The notes under the pieces: model-generated
Databases searched by the model: none
What the model saw: the letters and a program-made list of their open reading frames with translations, nothing else
What the model was told of the DNA's origin: nothing
Program-made: the position numbers and the translations under genes
Part shown: positions 39,889 to 49,316 of the stretch, in pieces
How the letters are laid out: every line of letters starts with the position of its first letter
Position numbering within the stretch: the stretch's first letter is position 1
Origin: Herbaspirillum autotrophicum
Lineage (GTDB): Bacteria; Pseudomonadota; Gammaproteobacteria; Burkholderiales; Burkholderiaceae_D
Assembly (NCBI RefSeq): GCF_001189915.1
Contig: NZ_LFLS01000031.1
Location: 1-64,000 of the forward strand
DNA length: 64,000 nucleotides
Direction: 5' to 3'

Positions 39889-40094
39889 GAACAATGACGG
39901 TCGGGCCGATACCGGGCGGCAGCGACAAAACCTGGGGGAAAGTGAGAACAGACAAGGGGGAATTATAGCGTCTGCCGTCAATTCCTGATGGCAGCGGCAT
40001 GCAGAGCGGTCAGCGACCGCTCCGGAATGAGACAACCTGCGCCGGCAGGTTGCCTCCCGACGACGCTGTAAAAGCGCCGTCAGAAACAGCAAGA

Positions 40095-42836
40095 TCAGTC
40101 CTTGCTACCTTTGCGATGTGCCTTGGGCTTGACGTATTCCGTCTTGCCCTTGGCTGGCGCGCGCTTGTCCGAACGCTTGTCGCCCGGCCGGCCGGCACGG
40201 GCGTGCAGGGTCGGCTTGGTCAACGGCGTTTTCAGCGGCGTCTTGTCATGATGCTCGGTACCGACACCGACCGGAGTGATCTTCAGCGGCTGGCCCATCA
40301 CGCGCACGGCCTTCAACTGATTCAGCAATTGCTTCGGCATGCCGGTCGGCAAATCGAGCGTGCTGTGATCATTTTGAATATCGATGCGACCGATCAGCTT
40401 GGCGTCGAGCCCTGCTTCATTGGCAATCGCGCCGACGATGCCGGATGGCGTCACCGAATGCACGCTGCCGACTTCAATCCGGTAAGTTTGCATCTGGAAG
40501 CTCGGCTTGCGCTTGCGGTCATCCGATGGCTCCGGCTTGCGTTCGAGGTATTCGCTAACTTCTTCACGGCTGCCATGGCTGTCACGTTCGGCAGGCGCGC
40601 CGCGTTCGGTACGCGGGCTGCGTTCTTCACGTGCATCTTTGCGCGGTGCGCGATCGCTGCGCGCCGGTGCAGGCGCTGGTGCGCCTGCGCCAGCCGGGCT
40701 GATGCGCAATTGCTGACCGGCGACCCACACTTTTTGCAGATGTTCGAGCAACTCGCCTGGCATGTCGTCCGGCAAATCGAGTGTACTGTGGTCATCAAAA
40801 ATTTCGATACGGCCGATGAACTTGGCATCCATGCCGGCTTCATTGGCAATCGCACCAACGATGTTGCCCGGTTTGACGCCGTGTTCATGACCGACTTCAA
40901 TCCGATAGGACCTGGTCGCGAAATCAGCCGGACGAGCGCGGTCTTCGCGCGCTGGACGCTCTTCGCGACGTGGCCGTTCTTCACGTGCCGGACGTTCTTC
41001 GCTGAAGGCGCGTTCAACGCGGTCGCTGCGATCATTGCGTTCGCCGCGTGCCGGACGTTCGGTGCGCTCGGATCGTTCTGCACGTTCAGCCGGTTCACGA
41101 CGCGGCGCCGCAGCGCCCTGCTCGCCGTCACGCACGATCTGCAATTGCTGACCGGCGACCCACACCGACTTCAAGTGCGTCAGCAATTCGGCCGGCATAT
41201 CGTCCGGCAAATCGAGCACACTGTAGTCGTCGTAAATTTCGATGCGACCGATATTCTTGGCATCCATGCTGGCTTCATTGGCAATCGCGCCAACGATGTT
41301 GCCCGGCTTGACGCCGTGCTGATGGCCCACCGCAATGCGGAAGGTCTGCATGCCGGGATCGGACTCGCGCGCGATGCGTTCCTTGACCGGATACGATGGC
41401 CGCTCGGCGCGATTGCCACGATCACCGCGTTCTTCACGCATACCGCGCTCAGGACGATCGCCACGGGCCGGACGGTCATTCGAACGGACAAATTCGGTAT
41501 GCGGTTCGCGCTTGTTCTTGTCCAGCAGCAGCGGTACATTGCCGCGCGCCATCTTGGCCAGCGCCGCAGCAATTTCCACCGCCGGCACATTTTGTTCGCG
41601 CTCGTAATCTTCGATCAGGGAGCGGAACAGTTCGAGTTCGCCAGCGGCCAGCGTTTCGCCGATCTGCTCCTTGAAGCGGGCGATACGGACGTCATTGACG
41701 GCCTGAATCGTCGGCAGCACCATTTCGGTAATCGGCTGACGGGTGGAACGCTCAATCGCTTTGAGCAGATTCTTTTCGCGCGGCGTGATGAACAGGATCG
41801 CTTCACCGCTGCGACCGGCACGGCCGGTACGACCGATGCGGTGAGTATAGCTTTCCGGATCGTAAGGCACGTCGTAATTGATGACGTGGCTGATGCGCTC
41901 GACGTCGAGTCCGCGCGCGGCGACGTCGGTGGCGATCAGGATATCGATGTCGCCATCTTTCAATTGCTGGATCGTGCGTTCGCGTTGCTGTTGCTGAATA
42001 TCGCCATTGATGGCGGCAGCCGCAAAACCGCGCGCCAGCAGTTTGCCGGCCAGTTCTTCAGTGCCGAGCTTGGTGCGCGCAAAAATGATCAGGCCATCGA
42101 ACGGTTCGACTTCCAGAATGCGGGTCAGTGCATCCAGCTTGTGCATGCCGCTGACTTGCCAGTAACGCTGACGAATGTTGTCGGCAGTACCGGTCTTGGC
42201 GGCAATCGTGACTTCTGCCGGATCGCGCAGGTAAGTCTTGGCGATGCGCTTGATGACGGCCGGCATGGTGGCCGAGAACAATGCCGTCTGGCGCGATGCC
42301 GGGGTCTTTTGCAGAATCGCTTCAACGTCGTCGATGAAACCCATGCGCAGCATTTCATCGGCTTCATCCAACACCAGCGTCTTCAGTTGCGATAGATCGA
42401 GCGAATTCTTTTCCAGATGGTCGATCACCCGGCCCGGGGTACCCACCACTACGTGAACACCACGGCGCAAGGCGCTCAGTTGTGGTCCGTAGCTTTGGCC
42501 GCCGTAAATCGGCAAGACGTGAAAACCGGGAATATGGGTGGCATAACGCTGGAATGCTTCGGCGACCTGGATTGCCAGTTCGCGGGTCGGCGCCAGCACC
42601 AGTGCTTGCGGTGTTTGTTGCTTGAGATCGAGACGGGACAGGATCGGCAGCGCAAATGCCGCTGTTTTGCCGGTACCGGTCTGGGCTTGGCCGAGAACGT
42701 CGCGGTTGCTCTGGAAGATGGGAATGGCGGCGGCCTGGATAGGCGACGGCGATTCGTAGCCGAGCTCTTTCAGGACCCGCAGCAGCGGTTCCGTCAGATT
42801 GAGGTCGGTAAATAGGGGGATGGGTGCTTCAGACAT
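40095..42836 (-). CDS. deaD: DEAD-box RNA helicase with three DbpA-type RNA-binding repeats
   Basis: A 913-residue helicase (the usual DeaD/CsdA is about 600-650). The core (about 8-375) has the Q motif, AQTGTGKTAA, PTRELAIQV, DEADEML, SAT and HRIGRTGRAGR. A helical segment (to about 460) is followed by an Arg/Glu/Asp-rich linker. Three copies of a DbpA-like RNA-binding domain then alternate with charged linkers, at about 490-570, 640-715 and 780-855. Each shares VGAIANEA.xDAKxIGRIxI and LDLPxxMPxxLL. The tail is basic. DeaD unwinds structured RNA in ribosome assembly and in the cold. The frame extends 45 codons upstream, but ATG 42836 gives the family start MSEAPIPLFTDLNL. Confidence 0.93.
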   Translation of the reverse strand: MSEAPIPLFTDLNLTEPLLRVLKELGYESPSPIQAAAIPIFQSNRDVLGQAQTGTGKTAAFALPILSRLDLKQQTPQALVLAPTRELAIQVAEAFQRYATHIPGFHVLPIYGGQSYGPQLSALRRGVHVVVGTPGRVIDHLEKNSLDLSQLKTLVLDEADEMLRMGFIDDVEAILQKTPASRQTALFSATMPAVIKRIAKTYLRDPAEVTIAAKTGTADNIRQRYWQVSGMHKLDALTRILEVEPFDGLIIFARTKLGTEELAGKLLARGFAAAAINGDIQQQQRERTIQQLKDGDIDILIATDVAARGLDVERISHVINYDVPYDPESYTHRIGRTGRAGRSGEAILFITPREKNLLKAIERSTRQPITEMVLPTIQAVNDVRIARFKEQIGETLAAGELELFRSLIEDYEREQNVPAVEIAAALAKMARGNVPLLLDKNKREPHTEFVRSNDRPARGDRPERGMREERGDRGNRAERPSYPVKERIARESDPGMQTFRIAVGHQHGVKPGNIVGAIANEASMDAKNIGRIEIYDDYSVLDLPDDMPAELLTHLKSVWVAGQQLQIVRDGEQGAAAPRREPAERAERSERTERPARGERNDRSDRVERAFSEERPAREERPRREERPAREDRARPADFATRSYRIEVGHEHGVKPGNIVGAIANEAGMDAKFIGRIEIFDDHSTLDLPDDMPGELLEHLQKVWVAGQQLRISPAGAGAPAPAPARSDRAPRKDAREERSPRTERGAPAERDSHGSREEVSEYLERKPEPSDDRKRKPSFQMQTYRIEVGSVHSVTPSGIVGAIANEAGLDAKLIGRIDIQNDHSTLDLPTGMPKQLLNQLKAVRVMGQPLKITPVGVGTEHHDKTPLKTPLTKPTLHARAGRPGDKRSDKRAPAKGKTEYVKPKAHRKGSKD

Positions 42837-43049
42837 AGCGTGCTCACTGTTTTTCTCGTCGCACGGCGCGATGAGATGTTGACGGCAGTTTACTCGCTTG
42901 TGAGGAAATGGAGGATTTAAGTTTGCCGCCGGTCCGTGTGGAAACAATGCCTTACGGCATGTTTCCACCACCGGCGACCGCTTTTTCAGCGCAATAAAAT
43001 AGCTTTAAGACAACATATCGGTTGCGTCCGGCCCCATCACATACCGGCT

Positions 43050-43952
43050 TCAGCCTTGTGATGTCAGGCGTGCGCGCAACAACGGCCGCTGTACGGTCTG
43101 AGCAATCAGCACACCGATCAGACTGATGCCGCCGCCGATGATGTGATACGACTGCATCGACTCATGCAGCCACAGAATCGCGAAAATGGCGGTCAGGATT
43201 GGCAACAGGTTGATGAAAATACTGCAACGGTTCGGTCCCAGCAACTTGACGCCTTCCATCCAGAAGAATGACAGCATGATGGACGAGCCAATGCCGGCGT
43301 ACAGAATCAGCGGCACGGTTTTGGCATCAAGCGCGGACACCCCCGGTGGCAACGACAAGAAAATCGGCAACATGAAGATCGCGGCGACCACCGCCTGTAC
43401 ATATACCGCCTGCCACGCCGGCACGCCCATGCGCCAATGCCGCAACAGTACGCCATACAAGGAAAACGACAAGGCCGCCAGCAACATCAGGGCATCACCA
43501 ATATGCACACCGTCGCGGGCAATCGCTGTCAGATCGCCGTGTCCGACCAGATACAGCAAACCGCCGAATGACAGGATGCCACCGGCCGTCATGCCGACCG
43601 TGACCGGTTCGCGCAGCACGATCGTGCTCAAGATGGCCGTCAGCAACGGAATCAGCGCCGTCACGATTGCCATGTTGGTGGCGGTCGTGCTTTCAGCGGC
43701 ACGGTAAGACAAGGCCTGGAACACCACCATCGACATCAGGCCGCCAAGCGCCAGTTTCCAGAAATGGCGCCGGATCAGCTCGCGGTTGCGCCATAAGGGC
43801 CGCAGCATGAACGGCGTCATGATCACCAACACCAGCACCAGCCGGTAAAAGGTAATGGCACTGGGCGCAATCGCCGACGCCGCCATTTTGGATGCGATGA
43901 CATTACCGGCCCACAAGACAATGGCAAGAAAGGGATAAAAATAGGGGGACAT
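43050..43952 (-). CDS. EamA/DMT-family transporter
   Basis: A 300-residue, ten-helix drug/metabolite transporter starting MSPYFYPFLAIVLWAGNVI. ATG 43952 lies ten bases from a CTCCGGAG ribosome binding site; ATG 43961 is only one base from it and is less likely. Both EamA halves are complete. Substrate unknown; relatives export amino acids or metabolites. It is divergent from the AraC-type regulator at 44118, which may control it. Confidence 0.87.
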   Translation of the reverse strand: MSPYFYPFLAIVLWAGNVIASKMAASAIAPSAITFYRLVLVLVIMTPFMLRPLWRNRELIRRHFWKLALGGLMSMVVFQALSYRAAESTTATNMAIVTALIPLLTAILSTIVLREPVTVGMTAGGILSFGGLLYLVGHGDLTAIARDGVHIGDALMLLAALSFSLYGVLLRHWRMGVPAWQAVYVQAVVAAIFMLPIFLSLPPGVSALDAKTVPLILYAGIGSSIMLSFFWMEGVKLLGPNRCSIFINLLPILTAIFAILWLHESMQSYHIIGGGISLIGVLIAQTVQRPLLRARLTSQG

Positions 43953-44117
43953 GCGTGACATTCTCCGGAGGTCAAAGAGAATCATGGTCTCGGATCGGCA
44001 AGAGTCTGTCGCACGTCAAAATGACTTTAATCATCGCAAAACAGACAATCACTCTGCATTTGCTTAGAATAGCCGACCAATTACCGCGCTTGTTGACGTT
44101 CAAACTCTCATCGCTCC

Positions 44118-44900
44118 ATGGACAACGATATCTTTTCCGCCGGCTCGCCCTGGCAAGGCCCGGGACGCCCGGTTGCCGTGTTGGCGATCAACCGCCCATC
44201 CGGTCATACCTTCACCAGCCACAGCCATCGGCGCGGCCAATTGATGCACGCGATTTCCGGGGTGCTGGTGGTGCACGCGGCCGAAGGCAGTTGGGTGGTG
44301 CCAACTGATCGCGCCGTCTGGTTGCCGCCGCTGGTGGAACATGAGGTGAGCGTGGCCAGTGAAGTCGAGATTCGTGCCGTCTATGTCGAACCCGACGTTT
44401 GCCCCGCGCTGCCGCAGCAATGTCGGGTCATTCCGGTGTCGGCCTTGTTGCGCGAGTTGATCATTCGCGGGGCAGACATGCCGCAACACGCGGTCAATCC
44501 GGCGCATGAGCAACGCGTCATGGAGTTGATTCTGGATGAAATCGGTACTGCGCCGTCGCTGTCGCTGCACGTACCGATGCCGCGCCATGCCGGCTTGTCG
44601 AGACTGTGCCAGCGTCTGCTGGAACAGCCCGCCATCGGATTGAGCATCGGCGATCATGCCGGTCAGCTGGGAATGAATGAGCGCACCTTCGCGCGCTTGT
44701 TCAAGCGTGAAACCGGCATGACCTTCGGCGTCTGGCTGCGTCATGCACGTTTGTTGCTGAGCCTGCCGGCGCTGGCGCGCGGCGATTCCATCCTGAATGT
44801 TGCACTCGATCACGGCTATGACAGTCCCAGTGCATTCACGGCAGCGTTTCGCAAGACCTTCGGTTTGCCGCCCAGCGCTTATTTGGCAAAACCGCATTGA
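44118..44900 (+). CDS. AraC-family regulator with N-terminal cupin
   Basis: A 260-residue regulator. The N-terminal cupin contains HSHRRGQLMHAISGV and PPLVEHEVS. The C-terminal AraC DNA-binding domain (about 160-255) has IGDHAGQLGMNERTFARLFKRETGMTFGVWLR and the second HTH ILNVALDHGYDSPSAFTAAFRKTFG. It is the type often placed divergently from efflux or EamA genes, as here, so the transporter at 43050-43952 is the likely target. Confidence 0.87.
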   Translation: MDNDIFSAGSPWQGPGRPVAVLAINRPSGHTFTSHSHRRGQLMHAISGVLVVHAAEGSWVVPTDRAVWLPPLVEHEVSVASEVEIRAVYVEPDVCPALPQQCRVIPVSALLRELIIRGADMPQHAVNPAHEQRVMELILDEIGTAPSLSLHVPMPRHAGLSRLCQRLLEQPAIGLSIGDHAGQLGMNERTFARLFKRETGMTFGVWLRHARLLLSLPALARGDSILNVALDHGYDSPSAFTAAFRKTFGLPPSAYLAKPH

Positions 44901-44919
44901 TGCTGCCGCTGGCTCCGCA

Positions 44920-45807
44920 TCACAGCGGTTGCCGAAAGTGCGCTACCAGAAAATCGATAAAGGCTCTGGCGCGCGCACTCTGATTGCGGCGATTCGGGTA
45001 GTAGACGAACAAGTCCGCCGACGGCAGGTGAAAGTCCGGCAACACGATTTTCAAGCGGCCGCTTTCCACATACTTGGCCAGGTCCCATTCCGAGCGAATC
45101 AGAATGCCGTGTCCGTCGAGCGCCCAGCCCAGGACAATATCGCCGTCATTGCTCGATAACATGCCCTGCACTTTGACCACCTCGCTTTGGTCAAGATGCG
45201 TGAATCGCCAGACTGCATGTGCCTCATCGTTTTGCCGGTGAATGATGCAATGATGCGTGGTCAGATCGGCCAAGGTCTGCGGTGTACCATGTCGCGCCAG
45301 ATATGCCGGTGAAGCGCACAGAAAGCGCCGGTTGGTCATGACGCAGCGGGCGTTGAGACGGTTGTCGGGCAACGTGCCGAAACGGATTGCCAGATCGAAT
45401 CCGCTGTCGACCAGATCGACTGGCTTGTCGGTGACCTCCAGTTGCACTTCCACCTGCGGATAGCGCCGTGCAAATTGTGACACCAGCGGCGCAATCGTGG
45501 TACGACCAAAACCCAGCGTTGCATTCACACGCAGCAAACCGCGTGGTGCCGACCGATGCGGTGAGACCGCATCTTCCATTTCCCGCATCTGCTCCAGAAT
45601 GCGCGTCGCGTAATGCAGATAAATTTCACCTTCCGTGGTCAGGCTGATGCTGCGCGTGGTGCGGTTGATGAGCCGCACGCCCAGCCGGTTTTCCATCTGC
45701 GCCAGGCGCTTGGTCGCCGCCGGCGGCGTCAAATCAAGCGCGCGGGCAGCGGCAGACAGATTGCCATGACGCGCGATCAACACAAAGAACTCCAGTTCGG
45801 ACGTCAT
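44920..45807 (-). CDS. LysR-family regulator, probable control of tartrate dehydratase
   Basis: A 295-residue LysR-type regulator. The N-terminal HTH reads ELEFFVLIARHGNLSAAARALDLTPPAATKRLAQME, followed by the linker helix and a substrate-binding domain from about 90. The ATG at 45807 gives the family start MTSELEFF; GTG-type extension to 45822 is less likely. It is divergent from the D(-)-tartrate dehydratase gene with 111 bases between, the standard LysR arrangement, so tartrate-responsive control is a reasonable inference. Confidence 0.88.
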   Translation of the reverse strand: MTSELEFFVLIARHGNLSAAARALDLTPPAATKRLAQMENRLGVRLINRTTRSISLTTEGEIYLHYATRILEQMREMEDAVSPHRSAPRGLLRVNATLGFGRTTIAPLVSQFARRYPQVEVQLEVTDKPVDLVDSGFDLAIRFGTLPDNRLNARCVMTNRRFLCASPAYLARHGTPQTLADLTTHHCIIHRQNDEAHAVWRFTHLDQSEVVKVQGMLSSNDGDIVLGWALDGHGILIRSEWDLAKYVESGRLKIVLPDFHLPSADLFVYYPNRRNQSARARAFIDFLVAHFRQPL

Positions 45808-45918
45808 GTCGGCTTTCACCAAAAGTTAATAATCAAATGAGTTGGATTCAAGTATAAACCGCGCCGCGAGGCCTAAGCTACTGACTCCGATCACTCTGAC
45901 CCCACGCAGGAGACCAAC

Positions 45919-47085
45919 ATGAAAATCGTTGAAATTCGCGAAAAGACCATCCCCATCAGTTCACCGATCCGCAATGCCTATATCGATTTCAGCAAGATGA
46001 CGCTGAGTCTGGTGGCAGTCATCACCGACGTCATTCGCGATGGCAAGCCGGTGGTCGGCTATGGCTTCAATTCCAACGGTCGCTATGGTCAGGGCAAGCT
46101 GATGCGCGAGCGTTTCATTCCGCGTCTGCTGGAAGCCGATCCGGATTACCTGCTGGACCAGAGCGGACAGAATCTCGACCCGCACAAGATCTGGGCCACC
46201 ATGTTCACCAATGAAAAACCCGGCGGCCATGGCGAACGTTCGGTGGCCATCGGCACCATCGACATGGCGGTATGGGATGCGGTGGCGAAAATCGCCGGCA
46301 AGCCCTTGTTTCAATTACTGGCCGAACGCTATCGGGATGGGCAGCCGGACCGCAAGATTTTTGTGTATGCCGCCGGCGGTTACTATTACCCGGGGCAGAA
46401 TCACGACAAGCTCAAAGATGAAATGCGCAGTTATATCGATCGCGGCTACACGGTGGTCAAGAAAAAGATCGGCGGCGCCTCGCTCGACGAAGATTTGCGC
46501 CGCATCGATTCTATCTTGAGCGTGTTGCAGGACGGCCAGAAACTGGCGGTGGATGCGAACGGACGTTTCGATCTGGATACCGCCATCCGGTATGCCAAGG
46601 CCTTGTCCCAGTACGATCTGTTCTGGTATGAAGAAGCCGGCGATCCGCTGGATTTCGAGTTGCAGGCGACACTGCGCAACTACTACGCCAATCCGATGGC
46701 GACCGGCGAGAATCTGTTTTCGATGCAGGATGCGCGCAATCTGATTCGCTACGGCGGCATGCGCGCTGACCGTGACTGGTTGCAATTCGACTGTGCGTTG
46801 AGCTACGGCCTGGTGGAATATCTGCGCACGCTGGACATGCTCAAGGAACATGGCTGGTCCGCCAGTCGCTGCATTCCGCATGGCGGCCATCAGATGTCGC
46901 TCAATATTGCAGCCGGTCTCGGCCTTGGCGGCAATGAATCCTATCCCGATCTGTTCCAGCCGTATGGCGGCTTCCCCGACGGCGTGAAGGTCGATAACGG
47001 CTACATCACCTTGCCCGAGCTGCCCGGCATCGGCTTCGAAGGCAAAGCCGATCTGTATCTGGAGATGCAAAAGCTGACTGCCTGA
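45919..47085 (+). CDS. tarD: D(-)-tartrate dehydratase (enolase superfamily)
   Basis: A 388-residue enolase-superfamily enzyme that I recognise as close to the Bradyrhizobium D(-)-tartrate dehydratase throughout. Shared segments include ISSPIRNAYIDF at the start, GYGFNSNGRYGQG, NEKPGGHGERSVA and PHGGHQMSLNIAAGLGLGGN. The barrel has the KxK motif (VVKKKIGG), metal ligands in VDANGR, YEEAGDPLD and GENLF, and the catalytic His in the PHGGHQ loop. It dehydrates D(-)-tartrate to oxaloacetate. A CAGGAGA ribosome binding site precedes the ATG. Confidence 0.87.
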   Translation: MKIVEIREKTIPISSPIRNAYIDFSKMTLSLVAVITDVIRDGKPVVGYGFNSNGRYGQGKLMRERFIPRLLEADPDYLLDQSGQNLDPHKIWATMFTNEKPGGHGERSVAIGTIDMAVWDAVAKIAGKPLFQLLAERYRDGQPDRKIFVYAAGGYYYPGQNHDKLKDEMRSYIDRGYTVVKKKIGGASLDEDLRRIDSILSVLQDGQKLAVDANGRFDLDTAIRYAKALSQYDLFWYEEAGDPLDFELQATLRNYYANPMATGENLFSMQDARNLIRYGGMRADRDWLQFDCALSYGLVEYLRTLDMLKEHGWSASRCIPHGGHQMSLNIAAGLGLGGNESYPDLFQPYGGFPDGVKVDNGYITLPELPGIGFEGKADLYLEMQKLTA

Positions 47086-47174
47086 TGCGGCTGAGCGTTC
47101 AGGCAACGTGCAGCGTCCGGGTCAGGGAAATGATCGGGTGACGCTGCACGATACCGGCGCCGTCACATCTGCAT

Positions 47175-47879
47175 TCACATCTTTTCCCGTTGCAGCATCA
47201 CTACCCGGCCGATCACGATGCAGCCCGGACCTTTGCATTCCTGTCGCTGATAGTGTTTTTGATTGGTGTTGTCGGAAACCAGAAACCATTTGCCGAGATC
47301 TCTGACTGCACGTTTGATGATTTGACCGCCTTCGTAATTGAAAGCGTAGATGGCGCCGTCGCTGAGCCGGGTATCGCAGGTATTGATGACTACCGCGTCG
47401 CCGGCAATGATGGTCGGCGCCATGCTCTTGTCACGGGCGATGGTGGCGATCAGCTTTTCCGGCTGGAAGCCACGCGCCTTGAACCACTCGCACCGAAACC
47501 CGATCAGCCGGCCATCGCTGTCATCCGCCTGAATGGTGAAGTCGGGATCACCCGCCGTCAGCGTCAGCGCGACGTTGCGGATTTCGATATAGTCGCAACC
47601 CACTGCAGACGATTGCGCAACCCGCTTGTATGCATTGGCGCCGGAAGATGCCGATGCCGCAAAAAGATCGAAATACAGCAATTCGATACCGAGAAGAATT
47701 TCGAGATTGCGCGCCGCTTTTTCGCCAAACCCGTAGCCGCCCCGATAGGTCGGCGAGAGTAACTGCGCCAGGCGCGATTCGCTCATTGCAGAATGATCAC
47801 AAAAAAGCTGACGGCTGCCGTCATACTGATCTTCGATTAATGCGAGTAAGCGTTTGCGTCGATGTGCGTGCATATTCAT
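47175..47879 (-). CDS. S24 (LexA/CI-like) transcriptional repressor
   Basis: A 234-residue repressor. The N-terminal part (about 1-75) holds a non-classical HTH (DHSAMSESRLAQLLSPTYRGG) and the C-terminal part an S24 peptidase-like fold with ARDKSMAPTIIAGDAVVINT (Ser region) and EGGQIIKRAVRDLG (Lys region). Such proteins repress phage or stress genes and may be inactivated by self-cleavage. I see no phage genes around it, so it is either an orphan remnant or a chromosomal regulator. The start is taken at the first ATG in the frame (47879); ATG 47873 is equally possible. Confidence 0.75.
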   Translation of the reverse strand: MNMHAHRRKRLLALIEDQYDGSRQLFCDHSAMSESRLAQLLSPTYRGGYGFGEKAARNLEILLGIELLYFDLFAASASSGANAYKRVAQSSAVGCDYIEIRNVALTLTAGDPDFTIQADDSDGRLIGFRCEWFKARGFQPEKLIATIARDKSMAPTIIAGDAVVINTCDTRLSDGAIYAFNYEGGQIIKRAVRDLGKWFLVSDNTNQKHYQRQECKGPGCIVIGRVVMLQREKM

Positions 47880-47897
47880 GCTGGCATTTGACCGTAT

Positions 47898-47952
47898 ATT
47901 TAGCAGCTGGTAAATCAAATGATGCTATACAACCGAATACCCAATGCTAAAT
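47898..47952. promoter_or_regulatory. Inverted ATTTAGCA / TGCTAAAT pair upstream of the S24 repressor
   Basis: ATTTAGCA at 47898-47905 and its exact inverse TGCTAAAT at 47945-47952 flank an AT-rich stretch between the S24 repressor start and the divergent dehydrogenase gene. Spaced inverted octamers in this position could be operator half-sites for the repressor. The function is inferred only. Confidence 0.3.
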
Positions 47953-48050
47953 TAGTAACTCCCGAAAAAATGCGAGTAGAAATCCAAAATTATTGATTTG
48001 TTCTGTCTCGACAAATGACGGATACTGGCCGCAACTCACTGGAACTAATC

Positions 48051-49052
48051 ATGAAAGTTACATTCTTCAGCGCGCAGCGTTACGACCAGCATTTTTTCGA
48101 TGCCATCAATGCGAAGACATTTGCCGCCAGCGGCTTTTCTTTGCATTATCAGCAAGCCACATTGAATACCGAATCGGCCGCGCTGGCCCATGACAGCGAT
48201 GCGGTCTGCGTATTCGTCAACGATCAGCTGGATGCGGAAGTATTGCGACAATTGAAGCAGTATGGCGTGCGCGCCATACTGCTGCGTTGTGCGGGGTACA
48301 ACAACGTTGATCTGCGTGTCGCCACCGAGCTCGGCATGTTCGTCGCCCGCGTACCGGCGTATTCACCGGAAGCCGTCGCGGAACATGCGGTAGCCATGAT
48401 CATGACGCTCAACCGACATACGCATCGCGCCTATAACCGCGTGCGTGAAGGAAATTTTGCGCTCGACGGCCTGCTCGGCAGAACCATGCACGGCAAGACC
48501 GTCGGCATTGTCGGCAGCGGCCATATCGGCCTGGCTACGGCGCGCATATTGAAAGGTTTTGGCTGCCGCGTGCTCGGTCACGATCCGGTGCAATCACCGG
48601 CGTTCGAAGTATTGGGGGACTATGTTGCACTCGACGTGCTGCTGCGCGAGGCCGATATCGTCTCGCTGCATTGCCCGTTATTGCCGGCCACCCGGCATCT
48701 GATCAACACTGACAGCTTGCTGCACATGAAACCCGATGCCATGCTGGTCAACACGTCACGCGGCGCATTGATCGATACGGCGGCCGTCATCGACGCCCTC
48801 AAGGCGCGTCGCCTCGGTGCACTGGCAATTGATGTCTACGAACAGGAAAGTACGCTGTTCTTTCAGGATCACTCGTCGGAAATCATTGAGGATGATGTGT
48901 TTCAGCGGCTCATGACCTTCCCCAACGTGCTGGTCACAGGACATCAGGGATTTTTTACGGAAGAAGCATTGACCGAGATCGCGGTGGTTACGCTGGAAAA
49001 TCTGCGCTGCCATGCGGAACAGCAGGAATGCACCAACACGCTGTCACTGTAG
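48051..49052 (+). CDS. D-2-hydroxyacid dehydrogenase (probable D-lactate dehydrogenase)
   Basis: A 333-residue NAD-dependent enzyme. MKVTFFSAQRYDQHFF is the typical LdhA start, chosen over the upstream ATG at 48015. VGIVGSGHIGLATARI is the Rossmann motif. RCAGYNNVDL, VNTSRGALID (Arg), VYEQESTLFFQDHS (Glu) and TGHQGFFTEEAL (His) complete the active site and match fermentative D-lactate dehydrogenase closely. It reduces pyruvate to D-lactate with NADH. Confidence 0.9.
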   Translation: MKVTFFSAQRYDQHFFDAINAKTFAASGFSLHYQQATLNTESAALAHDSDAVCVFVNDQLDAEVLRQLKQYGVRAILLRCAGYNNVDLRVATELGMFVARVPAYSPEAVAEHAVAMIMTLNRHTHRAYNRVREGNFALDGLLGRTMHGKTVGIVGSGHIGLATARILKGFGCRVLGHDPVQSPAFEVLGDYVALDVLLREADIVSLHCPLLPATRHLINTDSLLHMKPDAMLVNTSRGALIDTAAVIDALKARRLGALAIDVYEQESTLFFQDHSSEIIEDDVFQRLMTFPNVLVTGHQGFFTEEALTEIAVVTLENLRCHAEQQECTNTLSL

Positions 49053-49064
49053 CGACAAACGACC

Positions 49065-49316
49065 TTACTGAAATGTATGCGGACCCAGCAATAACGGGGT
49101 ACCGCCTACGCCGGCATGCACCAGACGCCGTGCCACACCGCTGATATTGGCTTCCATCACGCGAAAAGTCTGCATCGGGCCAATGATGGAATACATCTGC
49201 TCACCCAGTTTGATCAGCGCTTCATTCGAAATGAAGCATTCCCGGTGAATGAAATCGACGCAAACCGTGAAACCTATCCCGGCTTTCGTCTGCTTGACTG
49301 CAGCTACCTTGGTCAT
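49065..49316 (-). CDS. Small DUF1488-like protein
   Basis: An 83-residue protein from the ATG at 49316, which has an AAGGAG ribosome binding site seven bases upstream. The middle reads GFTVCVDFIHRECFISNEAL, resembling the DUF1488 pattern of a beta strand followed by an acidic/Cys pair and an ISxEAL helix. Function unknown. It converges with the dehydrogenase gene. Confidence 0.6.
   Translation of the reverse strand: MTKVAAVKQTKAGIGFTVCVDFIHRECFISNEALIKLGEQMYSIIGPMQTFRVMEANISGVARRLVHAGVGGTPLLLGPHTFQ

Noticed and set aside
39999..42395. A 798-codon open frame on the plus strand
   Set aside because: It is antisense to the DEAD-box helicase gene, whose motifs are complete. The long opening is a by-product of its codon use; the translation is repetitive and matches no family.
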